Of a stretch of 33,992 nucleotides of DNA, positions 1-7,157 are shown piece by piece. This stretch comes from Pseudobdellovibrio sp. (GTDB lineage: Bacteria > Bdellovibrionota > Bdellovibrionia > Bdellovibrionales > Bdellovibrionaceae): NCBI GenBank assembly GCA_020696855.1, contig JAJFMT010000020.1, forward strand, positions 1 through 33,992. The letters are read 5' to 3'. Both the position numbers and the translations under genes were made by a program. The notes beneath the pieces are model-generated. The model did not search any database, was not told where the DNA came from, and was given only the letters and a program-made list of their open reading frames with translations. The first letter of the stretch is position 1; each line of letters begins with the position of its first letter.

Positions 1-782
1 GCATGCACTTCTTCCGGCAGGTCTGCCAGGAACACTCTGCTTGCGGCAGCTTCGTTTAAGAAGACTTTTTCTCCGCGGCCAAGCGTTCCGATACGTAATT
101 TTCCGATCGCCACACGGTGAAGCTTAATGACGTCAAAACCGATTTTTTTAAACATCTCTTTAACCTGATGGTTTTTACCCTCGGTAATAACGATTTTATA
201 CCAGTCATTTTTTTCAGAAGTTTTTTTATTTTTGGTTTTCGTCTGTTTCAGTTTTTCAACGTGCTTTGCTTTCACACGTCCGCCTGGGATGCTGACTCCG
301 GTTAATAATTTTTTAATTTGGTAAGGTTGCGGCTGGCCTTCCAGTTTTACGTGATACGTTTTAGTTACTTCCGTTTTCGGGTGCATCACTTTTTGTGCGT
401 AATCACCGTCGTTGGTTAAAAGCATTAAGCCTTCACTGTCCCAGTCTAAACGGCCGATCGGGAACACACGCACAGGAACATCTTCCATAAAGTCAGCAAT
501 CGTTGGGCGCTCCAAAGGGTCGCTCATTGACGTGATCACATTCTTTGGCTTGTTAAACATGATGTAGATGTTTTCGGCTTTTGATTTTAATGGCTTTCCA
601 TCAACAGTAATTTTGTCTTTGTATGGGTTAACTTTAATACCAAGCTCGTAAACTTTTTTGCCGTTAACGACAACAAGGCCTTCAGTAATTAATTTGTCAG
701 CGCCACGGCGTGAAGCCAGGCCACGTTCAGCTAATAATTTATTTAATCGAATCAAATGTTTGTCTTGTTCCTGAGTTGTCAT
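1..782 (-). CDS. rluB: RluB/RsuA-family pseudouridine synthase (C-terminus cut by window edge)
   Basis: This enzyme isomerises a specific uridine of rRNA to pseudouridine in the cytoplasm. The reading frame starts at the ATG at 782 and stays open to base 1, giving about 260 residues. Residues 11-65 form an S4 RNA-binding domain (RLNKLLAERGLASRRGADK). The family catalytic motif GRLDWDSEGLMLLTNDG follows, with the catalytic aspartate at D113. A later segment around KNHQVKEMFKKIG matches the conserved end of the fold. The start overlaps the dsbD stop as ATGA, so translation is probably coupled to dsbD. RluB, RluE, RluF and RsuA share these motifs; the S4 domain argues for RluB, RluF or RsuA, and RluB is the best guess. 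The family is certain; the exact target uridine is not. Confidence 0.85.
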   Translation of the reverse strand, partial: MTTQEQDKHLIRLNKLLAERGLASRRGADKLITEGLVVVNGKKVYELGIKVNPYKDKITVDGKPLKSKAENIYIMFNKPKNVITSMSDPLERPTIADFMEDVPVRVFPIGRLDWDSEGLMLLTNDGDYAQKVMHPKTEVTKTYHVKLEGQPQPYQIKKLLTGVSIPGGRVKAKHVEKLKQTKTKNKKTSEKNDWYKIVITEGKNHQVKEMFKKIGFDVIKLHRVAIGKLRIGTLGRGEKVFLNEAAASRVFLADLPEEVH

Positions 783-2518
783 TTTAGAGCCTCCTCCATC
801 TTTGGCTTAAGCTCATTCATCGTGAGGAATTGCGTGAACGTCAGCTCTTTTAATACGTCGCCATTTCTATTGATAAATACGACCGTTGGCAAGCCTTTCA
901 CGTCATATTTCTTAAGAACCTTCTGTATTTCTTCGTTATCTTCTGTGGCGTTAAACCTAACCAGGGTATAAAGCTTCGAAATCTGCTTAAATTCGTCTGT
1001 AGAAAACGTTTTATCGGCCAGCTCGTGACAAGCGCCGCACCAATCAGCATAGAAGTCCAAAAACACCGGTTTACCGTCTTTTTGGGCCTGCATGAGAACT
1101 TCTTCAGAGTATGGCAGCCAATCCGACTCGGTCGCTTTATTTTCATAATCAACCTGATATAGAGTCGTCGTCAAATATTCAGGTTTAAAAAGAATTGTTA
1201 CTAAAACCGCAGTCGAAAAAACAAATAATGCAAGGAGCACGCTCTGGCGTATAAAACGGCGGCCTTTAAAATTAAATGCGCCCTTCCAAACTGAAAATGC
1301 AATAAAGCTTGCTGCAATTAATAAAATCCAGGCTCTTTGCGGTAATAAGAACTGCGCATAGTACATACCTGCGCCCCACATTCCTAAACCCAGAACAAAT
1401 TTAATTCGGTCCATCCACGCGCCGGACTTCGGCAACAGTTTCAGCGCCGAGCTGAAAAGTCCGATCACAATAAATAAAAGACCTAGCCCCATTGCGAAAG
1501 TGAATAATAAACTGAATCCTAAAACCGCATTTTTCGTTGTCGACACGTAAGTCAGAATTGAAACTAACACTGGCCCCACACACGGACTGGCGACGATGCC
1601 GGCGACTAATCCCATAACGAACGCGCCAAACAAACTGTGGCTCTTTCCCACGCCGAAGCGGTTTCGGATAAATGCAGGAGCCTGAATTTCAAAAGCGCCC
1701 CACATGCTGACAGCCATAGTTAAAAACAGAATGACCAGAAATGCTAAAACATATTTGTTCGTCAGCATTGATCCGAATAGGCTACCGGTTAATGCAGCGG
1801 CAACACCCAGCGACGAGTAGGTGAGTGCAATCCCCAGCACATACGCTAAAGAGCGTGAGAAATTTGTCATGCGGCTATTCTTATCCGCATGATAACCGAG
1901 AATTGAAATCGTAATTGGCAGCATCGGAAAGATGCACGGAGTAAAGCTTGTTAAGATCCCCGCAATAAAAACTGAAAGAAAAGACAACAGTAAGCTTGAA
2001 CGCAGAAGCTCATCCAAAGAAGAGAAGATCGAGAATCCTTCTTTCATCGGCGCCATGATTTTTTGGCCGGCATCTGTTAGCTGATTGTTCACGCCGATTT
2101 CGACAGGAAGATTTTTCGGTAACTGGCAAACCGTATCGCTGCAAATCTGGTAACGCAGATTAAACTTTATTCTTTGTTCAGGATTTACATTTTTTTCGGG
2201 AGCCTCAATAACAAGGCTTACGGTACCTGACTCGTAAAGCCCCATACGGTCTTTTTGAGAATACTTATCGTAAAATTTTCTTTCAGGCGAAATCGAGATC
2301 GAGCCGGCTTTATAATTTTCAGGAACAATATTCTGAATTTTAAACTGATCTTTATAGGCGTGATATCCAGGTGGCAGATTAACTTCAATTTTGATTTCCT
2401 GGTTCTGGTGCTCAGACCAAGGTTTGACCTGGCTGACAGATTTAATCAATAAATCTTCGTTCTGGGCATGCAGAATAAATGGAAACAACAATAGAAGTAC
2501 TAAGCTAAAAATTCGCAT
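779..2518 (-). CDS. dsbD: Thiol:disulfide interchange protein DsbD
   Basis: DsbD carries electrons from cytoplasmic thioredoxin across the inner membrane to periplasmic substrates such as DsbC or cytochrome c maturation proteins. At 579 residues it has the full E. coli-like length and all three domains. A signal peptide spans residues 1-18. The N-terminal periplasmic alpha domain has the pair C126/C131. The membrane core (about 175-445) has C195 in a TPCIFPMLP motif and C313 in SPCVGPV. The C-terminal thioredoxin-like gamma domain has WCGAC (C494/C497). All six redox cysteines are therefore present. It is the first gene of a two-gene unit, with the pseudouridine synthase overlapping its stop by four bases, and is divergent from motA. 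No anomaly was seen. Confidence 0.95.
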   Translation of the reverse strand: MRIFSLVLLLLFPFILHAQNEDLLIKSVSQVKPWSEHQNQEIKIEVNLPPGYHAYKDQFKIQNIVPENYKAGSISISPERKFYDKYSQKDRMGLYESGTVSLVIEAPEKNVNPEQRIKFNLRYQICSDTVCQLPKNLPVEIGVNNQLTDAGQKIMAPMKEGFSIFSSLDELLRSSLLLSFLSVFIAGILTSFTPCIFPMLPITISILGYHADKNSRMTNFSRSLAYVLGIALTYSSLGVAAALTGSLFGSMLTNKYVLAFLVILFLTMAVSMWGAFEIQAPAFIRNRFGVGKSHSLFGAFVMGLVAGIVASPCVGPVLVSILTYVSTTKNAVLGFSLLFTFAMGLGLLFIVIGLFSSALKLLPKSGAWMDRIKFVLGLGMWGAGMYYAQFLLPQRAWILLIAASFIAFSVWKGAFNFKGRRFIRQSVLLALFVFSTAVLVTILFKPEYLTTTLYQVDYENKATESDWLPYSEEVLMQAQKDGKPVFLDFYADWCGACHELADKTFSTDEFKQISKLYTLVRFNATEDNEEIQKVLKKYDVKGLPTVVFINRNGDVLKELTFTQFLTMNELKPKMEEALK

Positions 2519-2530
2519 ATCTTGCTGTTA

Positions 2531-2559
2531 TATATACGGCTAGTTTCATCATATAGCAA
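2531..2559 (-). promoter_or_regulatory. Putative sigma-70-type promoter for dsbD
   Basis: On the minus strand, TTGCTA (2559-2554) and TATATA (2536-2531) are separated by 17 bases, the ideal spacing. Both boxes match the consensus at four of six positions. Transcription would start near 2524, leaving a leader of only about six bases before the dsbD ATG at 2518, where no strong Shine-Dalgarno is seen. This is inference from sequence only. Confidence 0.4.
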
Positions 2560-2643
2560 ACCCGACTTTTTGCCAGATTATCGGCAGTCCAGTTAACTGC
2601 TGTCTCATTTTAACCGATCAGAAAAGCAGTACAAGAGGTATGC

Positions 2644-3513
2644 ATGGGATTTGTTGGTATTATAGTCGTATTTGCTACAGTCTTCGGAGCTTTCATTCTG
2701 CAGGGCGGTCATCTTTCCGTCATTCTGAAAGCAGCTCCGTTAGAACTCGTCATCATCGGCGGCGCGGCCTTGGGTGGTTACATTATTGGTAACCCGATGA
2801 AGGTTATTAAAGCCGGTTTCAAACTCGGTGTTAAAGCGATGACAGCTAAAGGTCCTCAGAAGAAGGACTACCTTGATTTGTTACAAATGCTTTTCCAGTT
2901 GTTTCAAACTTTCAGAAAAGAAGGACCTCAAGGTGTGGAAAAGCATGTTGAGAATCCTGAACAAAGTGACATCTTCAAAGCATACCCGTCAGTTATGAAG
3001 AATCACCACGCAATTCATTTTATTTGTGACACGATGAAGATGACTTTATCAACAGACTTATCTTCTTACGATGTTGATGACTTAATGGATGGCGACATTC
3101 GCGCGATCCACGCAGAAGAACACATGGCGCAACACGCAGTGCAAGCAGTGGCAGACGGCTTCCCGGGACTGGGTATCGTTGCTGCCGTACTTGGTATCGT
3201 AAAGACAATGGCTCACTTAACTGAAGGCGTTGAAAAAATCGGTGCTTTGGTTGGTGGCGCTCTAGTTGGAACGATGTTAGGAGTTTTCGGTGCTTACGGT
3301 TTGATTGGTCCAACAGCTACAAAAATGGCTGCAGACATCGAAGCTGAAGGCCGCTTTTTACACTGTATTAAAGCAGCAATGGTGGCGTTGCAAAGAGGCG
3401 CTCCACCGCTGGTTTGTGTAGAGTACGCACGCCGTTCGATCATGCCGGAAGAAAGACCGACATTCGAAGAACTTGATAAAGCAACTAAAGATATCAAAAA
3501 GGCAGCGGCTTAA
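2644..3513 (+). CDS. motA: Flagellar motor stator protein MotA
   Basis: MotA is the pentameric inner-membrane half of the flagellar stator and pushes on the rotor protein FliG as ions flow through MotA/MotB. The 289-residue length is close to E. coli MotA (295), longer than PomA types. The protein has TM segments at about 2-18, 33-50, 170-190 and 200-222. Key positions line up with E. coli at a constant offset of one. These are the charged pair R91 and E99 in the cytoplasmic loop, P174 in GFPGLGIVAAV and P223 in LIGP. An AGAGG ribosome site lies just upstream of the ATG. motB follows after 29 bases, forming an ordinary stator operon. Bdellovibrio is known to carry several motAB pairs; which pair this is cannot be told here. 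Ion specificity is not settled, though the length favours protons. Confidence 0.95.
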   Translation: MGFVGIIVVFATVFGAFILQGGHLSVILKAAPLELVIIGGAALGGYIIGNPMKVIKAGFKLGVKAMTAKGPQKKDYLDLLQMLFQLFQTFRKEGPQGVEKHVENPEQSDIFKAYPSVMKNHHAIHFICDTMKMTLSTDLSSYDVDDLMDGDIRAIHAEEHMAQHAVQAVADGFPGLGIVAAVLGIVKTMAHLTEGVEKIGALVGGALVGTMLGVFGAYGLIGPTATKMAADIEAEGRFLHCIKAAMVALQRGAPPLVCVEYARRSIMPEERPTFEELDKATKDIKKAAA

Positions 3514-3542
3514 TTTTGAAGGAATAAGGTTAAGAGGATAAC

Positions 3543-4535
3543 GTGGCTAAAAGACAAACGATCGTCATTAAAAAAGTTTATGTAACCAAAGGTGGACATC
3601 ACGGTGGTTCATGGAAAGTGGCTTTAGCCGACTTCATGACAGCGATGATGGCGTTCTTCTTGGTAATGTGGCTGATCGGTCAAAGCGAAGAGTCAAAAAA
3701 AGCCGTATCTGATTACTTTTCTACTCCGTCAGTGATTGAGTACAACTTTCAGAATTTCGGTGCCGAAATTACATTAGAAAAATTATTTTTAGATTTAATC
3801 AATGAACCTTTAAAAGCTTTTCAAAGCTTCTTAGAGCCTTCAGATAAAACTCCGAACGTGTTAGACATGGGTTCGTCAAAAGTAATCGCGGCTTTCATGG
3901 CCGACAAACTGACGGACGCCGCTAAAAACGTAAATGTTTCTCAGGACGGATTTGAATTTGATATTCCTGATACATATTTGTTTGAAAAAGGCACTGCAAC
4001 GCCTAATAAAAAATACTTAGAAGTTGTAAACCGTCTCATTCAGGTGACCTCAGGTCTTGAAGACTCGCAAATTAAAATTACGTCATCATTATTCGTTCAG
4101 GCTGTAAAAGACCAAAGCGAGCCTTTGGCAAATCAAGTGGCGTCAGACCGTATCGAAGTACTGAGTAATAAGATCAAAGCTACTTTTGAGCACGATACAA
4201 ATGAAATCAAAGGTTCAACAAACGTAAAAAACAAAAAAGGTGAATACGATCAGGAAAAACTGATTGGTATGATCCGCATTTCTATCAAGCAAAAAGCCAA
4301 TCCGTCAAAGCCGCAACGAAAAATCGAAACACTTTTCGGAGATAAAGACTCTGCCAAAGATGTTTACGATAACTTTGCAAGTCAGGTTTCAAACCGCAAA
4401 GGTAAAGCTGATGAAAAGGTTAAAGTGGGCTTAGATACGTCTTTAGTAAATCCTGCAGATGCGGAATCTAAAAACGTAGAGGCAGAAACAGATCCGACTT
4501 TCACTGAAGACAATTCAAAATCTGTAAATCAATAA
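3543..4535 (+). CDS. motB: Flagellar motor stator protein MotB with divergent OmpA-like domain
   Basis: MotB forms the dimeric ion-channel core of the stator and anchors it to peptidoglycan. It starts with GTG at 3543 and has 330 residues. The N-terminus contains the single TM helix WKVALADFMTAMMAFFLVMW, with the essential ion-binding aspartate at D30. An amphipathic plug-like stretch follows (about 48-62). The C-terminal region (about 135-255) has the shape of an OmpA-like peptidoglycan-binding domain. However, the usual GHTD motif is replaced by ITSSLFV (179-185), while the later SDR (R203) survives. A charged tail follows to residue 330. The last seven bases overlap the convergent barrel gene. 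The identification is firm; peptidoglycan binding by the standard aspartate is doubtful. Confidence 0.93.
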   Translation: MAKRQTIVIKKVYVTKGGHHGGSWKVALADFMTAMMAFFLVMWLIGQSEESKKAVSDYFSTPSVIEYNFQNFGAEITLEKLFLDLINEPLKAFQSFLEPSDKTPNVLDMGSSKVIAAFMADKLTDAAKNVNVSQDGFEFDIPDTYLFEKGTATPNKKYLEVVNRLIQVTSGLEDSQIKITSSLFVQAVKDQSEPLANQVASDRIEVLSNKIKATFEHDTNEIKGSTNVKNKKGEYDQEKLIGMIRISIKQKANPSKPQRKIETLFGDKDSAKDVYDNFASQVSNRKGKADEKVKVGLDTSLVNPADAESKNVEAETDPTFTEDNSKSVNQ

Positions 4536-5224
4536 GTTAGATTAACGCTGGCCCATACAGCCGGGTCACCGCGTTTACCGAAAGCCGTTGGGTTTGTGTT
4601 AACCGTTGCAGCGGCTTCAAAATAAGTGGTCGTATTCAGTAGATATTGAACGAGAGCTTTTACATTGAAGTAACTGTTGGTAGTAACGGCGTGGCCCACT
4701 GTGTAGCCGACGCTTCCTCCGTATCTTACCCGCTGACTGGCATAAAAATATTTTCCCATCTCCAGGTATTCTGCGTTGGCTTTGCTGCCTTCAAAGTTAC
4801 TCATCCACTCGAAGGTGTAAAAGTAAGTAAAATAATTAAAAACGACACCGAAACGCTGGCCATTGCGCTGGTCGGATTTATAAAAGTGGTTGTCACTGGC
4901 GTAGAATTTCGTATTCAGATTCGTACCGAACAGCACGTTGAATTCCAGCATGAACTTAAGCCAGAAGTTATCATCGCCGGCAGATAAGTTTGAGATATTG
5001 CTTCCCCAAAAACCCATTCTAACCTGAGTTCCTAGGTTATATAAAAATGAGGCGTTCATTGCGGGATTTTGGTCGCTCATTCCGATGCCGCGCTCTACGA
5101 ACTGAGTTGCAAGTTGTACTTCGCCTGAGATGTCATTAGTTGCCACATTGCTTTTCAGGCGGTCCTGGCTGAATGCCGGTTTCATATTCAACAGAAGAAA
5201 GATTAGTACAAGCGCAGATCGCAT
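4529..5224 (-). CDS. Small outer-membrane beta-barrel protein, Gcw_chp/TIGR02001-like
   Basis: This is predicted to be a secreted outer-membrane barrel of unknown function. I chose the ATG at 5224 because it gives a clean signal peptide (MRSALVLIFLLLNMKPAFSQ). The frame also stays open upstream to a TTG at 5263, which would put 13 extra residues before the hydrophobic core. The mature part has alternating aromatic and polar residues and many short strands, and ends in an aromatic residue (VNLTY), as barrels often do. The early segment QFVERGIGMSDQNPAMNASF followed by VRMGFWGSNIS resembles the TIGR02001 family pattern (repeated 'RGxSxxxxxPAxxxxxxY...GFxxGxWGSN'). It is convergent with motB and overlaps it by seven bases, so the two do not share a transcript. 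The barrel call is fairly sure; the family is a recollection of pattern, not a search. Confidence 0.72.
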   Translation of the reverse strand: MRSALVLIFLLLNMKPAFSQDRLKSNVATNDISGEVQLATQFVERGIGMSDQNPAMNASFLYNLGTQVRMGFWGSNISNLSAGDDNFWLKFMLEFNVLFGTNLNTKFYASDNHFYKSDQRNGQRFGVVFNYFTYFYTFEWMSNFEGSKANAEYLEMGKYFYASQRVRYGGSVGYTVGHAVTTNSYFNVKALVQYLLNTTTYFEAAATVNTNPTAFGKRGDPAVWASVNLTY

Positions 5225-5302
5225 GACTTTATGGTAATGTAAAAGAGCCAGCTTGCAAATCAAGCCCTGGACCTAAGGCGCCCGGTAAGTTAAGGTAGGC
5301 AG

Positions 5303-6142
5303 ATGAATTTTGATCTTCAGGTTCCGCTTAAACAGTTATCTGAACATTATCCGATTGTGGCTTTCGACACTGAAACCAGCGGAGCGTACGCCATCGAATC
5401 CGAAATCATCGAGCTCGGTGCAGTTAAGTGGAAGAACGGGCAGGTCATAGAAAAATTCAGTGTTCTTCTAAAGCCATCCCGCCCTTTACATGAAGACAAT
5501 ATTAAAATTCACGGCATCACAAATGAAATGCTGACTGACGCTTCAGAAATGCGAAACGAAATTTTAAAGTTTTGTGATTTCATTCAAGGTTCTGTCTTGA
5601 TTGCGCATCATGCGCCGTTTGATTTAGGTTTTGTCGCTATTGATATTGAGTCAAACCGCCTGAACTTTCCCGGCACATTGAATTTGTGCTCAAGTCTTCT
5701 TTCGCGTGCCGTACTGCCTGCAACTAATCACCGGCTTCAAACTCTGATTAAAGAACACAACCTCATTGGCGGAGCCGCCCACAGGGCCTATGACGATGCC
5801 TACGCGTGCCTTCAGGTTTTTTTGAAATGCATTGAAAAGTTTGATGACAATGCAACTTTGGCAAAAATTGTGGAAGTGCAAAAAAAAGATTTGGCCTGGA
5901 ATAATTATCAGGTCATCGGCCTTCAGGATCAACGCATCAGCTCTTTAGTCAAAGCGATGCGCAGTCAAGCCAGCATCAATATCGTTTATCAGGGCGGGCA
6001 AACTAAAAATCAGGTACGTCCTATTAAACCGTACGGAATCGTGAGAAACCCTGATGGCGATTACATTTCTGCAGAGTGCGGATTGGATTTGCAAAGGAAG
6101 CGTTTTTACCTGGAAAAAATCAAAGAAGTCGAACTGGTTTAG
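5303..6142 (+). CDS. DEDDh 3'-5' exonuclease (DnaQ-like) with C-terminal WYL-like domain
   Basis: This protein is predicted to degrade single-stranded DNA or RNA ends 3' to 5' in the cytoplasm. Residues 15-180 form a DnaQ/epsilon-type nuclease fold. The full DEDDh set is visible: D22 and E24 in FDTETSG, D107 in AHHAPFDLGF, and H160 with D165 in HRAYDDA. Residues about 222-278 do not belong to the nuclease. They read INIVYQGG...RPIKPYGIV....GDYISAECGLD...KRFYLEKIKEVEL, the strand order and spacing of a WYL domain, a ligand- or ssDNA-binding SH3-like fold usually found in regulators. The length (279) exceeds a bare exonuclease domain. It ends four bases before the convergent lspA. It is not the polymerase III epsilon subunit itself on this evidence, because no clamp-binding or polymerase-binding tail was recognised. 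Confidence 0.8.
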   Translation: MNFDLQVPLKQLSEHYPIVAFDTETSGAYAIESEIIELGAVKWKNGQVIEKFSVLLKPSRPLHEDNIKIHGITNEMLTDASEMRNEILKFCDFIQGSVLIAHHAPFDLGFVAIDIESNRLNFPGTLNLCSSLLSRAVLPATNHRLQTLIKEHNLIGGAAHRAYDDAYACLQVFLKCIEKFDDNATLAKIVEVQKKDLAWNNYQVIGLQDQRISSLVKAMRSQASINIVYQGGQTKNQVRPIKPYGIVRNPDGDYISAECGLDLQRKRFYLEKIKEVELV

Positions 6143-6146
6143 TTAT

Positions 6147-7127
6147 TTATTTTACGTCCTGATCGTCATCATCTTCATCATCATCGCTGAGCTCGTCGGC
6201 GAATTCACTGACCTTAACGACCTTTTCATTGCTCATTTTTAAAAGCTTGTTGCGTACATCATCTGCAAGCTCTTCTAAATGTTTAAAGTCATCATTGGTT
6301 CGAAGTTTAAGAGCGCGGCCGGTTTTGGTTAAACCTTTTCCGTCAAGTACCTGTCTTAAGAACCGCTGAAAGGCGTAAAGTGGTCCTGCAATTCTATGAG
6401 AAATCAACTTACCGACTGAGAATAAAATAATTCCGAAAAGCGTGGCCAAAATAAAAAATGTATATAAGAAAGGCCTTGTGAACTTTTCTACAAGCGCCGG
6501 GTTGTAACCGACCAGCTCTTCCAGAGTTACTTTTAAGTAAGTGTATGAAAAAACAATACTGATCAAAGTTAAAAATAATCCGATGGTAGTAAACAACAAA
6601 GAATGTTTGATCTGAAATTTCTTATTGATCCAAAATGATTTTCTTTCATTTTGGTCGGGCCAAAGTTTTTCACTGTGTTTAATTAACGCGAAGACCATCA
6701 GTGCATAGCCCACCCACTGAATCATGTCTGCCACATTCCAAATCGCAGAATGCCATTCGCCCCAGACGACAGAAATAAAATCAATAACGTAGCCGTAGAA
6801 TATGCGGTCTAAAACGTTCCCGATAATTCCGCCGACAAGAATAGAAAGGCTGATGCGCAAACTTAAAAGTTTGCCCGGAATTAAGTACTGAATGAGAGAG
6901 TAAATACAAAGAATGAAAACGCCGCTTGTTGAAAGTGTAACGATACGTAAAACAGCAGGAAGATCAGAAAATAATCCCAGCATGGCTCCGTGATTATGAA
7001 CGAGGATTAATTTAAAAAAGCCGATCGTTTGTTCGGGCATAGTCATAGCCCAACGTTTGGATAGCTGATCAATGACGACGGCTAAAATTAAAAAGGCTAC
7101 AACAAAAAGCCAATCTTTCCTTTTCAT
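6147..7127 (-). CDS. lspA: Lipoprotein signal peptidase LspA fused to a two-TM HAMP-like module
   Basis: LspA cleaves signal peptides of diacylglyceryl-modified prolipoproteins in the inner membrane. Residues 1-150 are a complete LspA with four TM helices. They include VVIDQLSK near the start, VHNHGAMLGLFSD, and the catalytic aspartates D107 (GNVLDRI) and D134 (WNVADM). Normal LspA ends near residue 160; this protein continues to 326. The extension has two further TM helices (about 176-196 and 219-240) around a short loop. A HAMP-like stretch follows, with HRIAGPLYAFQRFLRQV and later LRTNDDFKHLEELAD. The protein ends in an acidic tail rich in aspartate (315-324). The gene is divergent from dacB with only 30 bases between starts, and no Shine-Dalgarno is visible. 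The LspA part is certain, the HAMP call likely. Confidence 0.9.
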   Translation of the reverse strand: MKRKDWLFVVAFLILAVVIDQLSKRWAMTMPEQTIGFFKLILVHNHGAMLGLFSDLPAVLRIVTLSTSGVFILCIYSLIQYLIPGKLLSLRISLSILVGGIIGNVLDRIFYGYVIDFISVVWGEWHSAIWNVADMIQWVGYALMVFALIKHSEKLWPDQNERKSFWINKKFQIKHSLLFTTIGLFLTLISIVFSYTYLKVTLEELVGYNPALVEKFTRPFLYTFFILATLFGIILFSVGKLISHRIAGPLYAFQRFLRQVLDGKGLTKTGRALKLRTNDDFKHLEELADDVRNKLLKMSNEKVVKVSEFADELSDDDEDDDDQDVK

Positions 7128-7153
7128 AGAAGTATTCTATACGGTATACTTCT
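7121..7153. promoter_or_regulatory. Divergent promoter region and inverted repeat between lspA and dacB
   Basis: The 30-base gap between the two start codons contains the 8-base inverted repeat AGAAGTAT (7128-7135) and ATACTTCT (7146-7153). Rightward, TATACT (7145-7150) lies seven bases before the dacB ATG, with a weak TTTTCA 18 bases upstream of it. Leftward, TAGAAT (minus strand, 7139-7134) lies six bases before the lspA ATG. If these are -10 boxes, both mRNAs would begin at or next to the A of ATG, so they would be leaderless. This is consistent with the absence of a Shine-Dalgarno on either side. The inverted repeat could also be an operator. Confidence 0.4.
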
Positions 7154-7157
7154 CAAA

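Noticed and set aside
2578..2585. GCCGATAA on the minus strand between dsbD and motA
   Set aside because: It points toward dsbD, not motA, and the nearest TAAA is 23 bases upstream instead of 15.
4646..4987. Long open frame opposite the outer-membrane barrel gene
   Set aside because: It has no ribosome site or recognisable domain, and the barrel on the other strand has a signal peptide and family pattern.
6156..6192. ATC/GTC trinucleotide-rich stretch
   Set aside because: It simply encodes the Asp-rich tail of the LspA fusion; no separate repeat element is needed.
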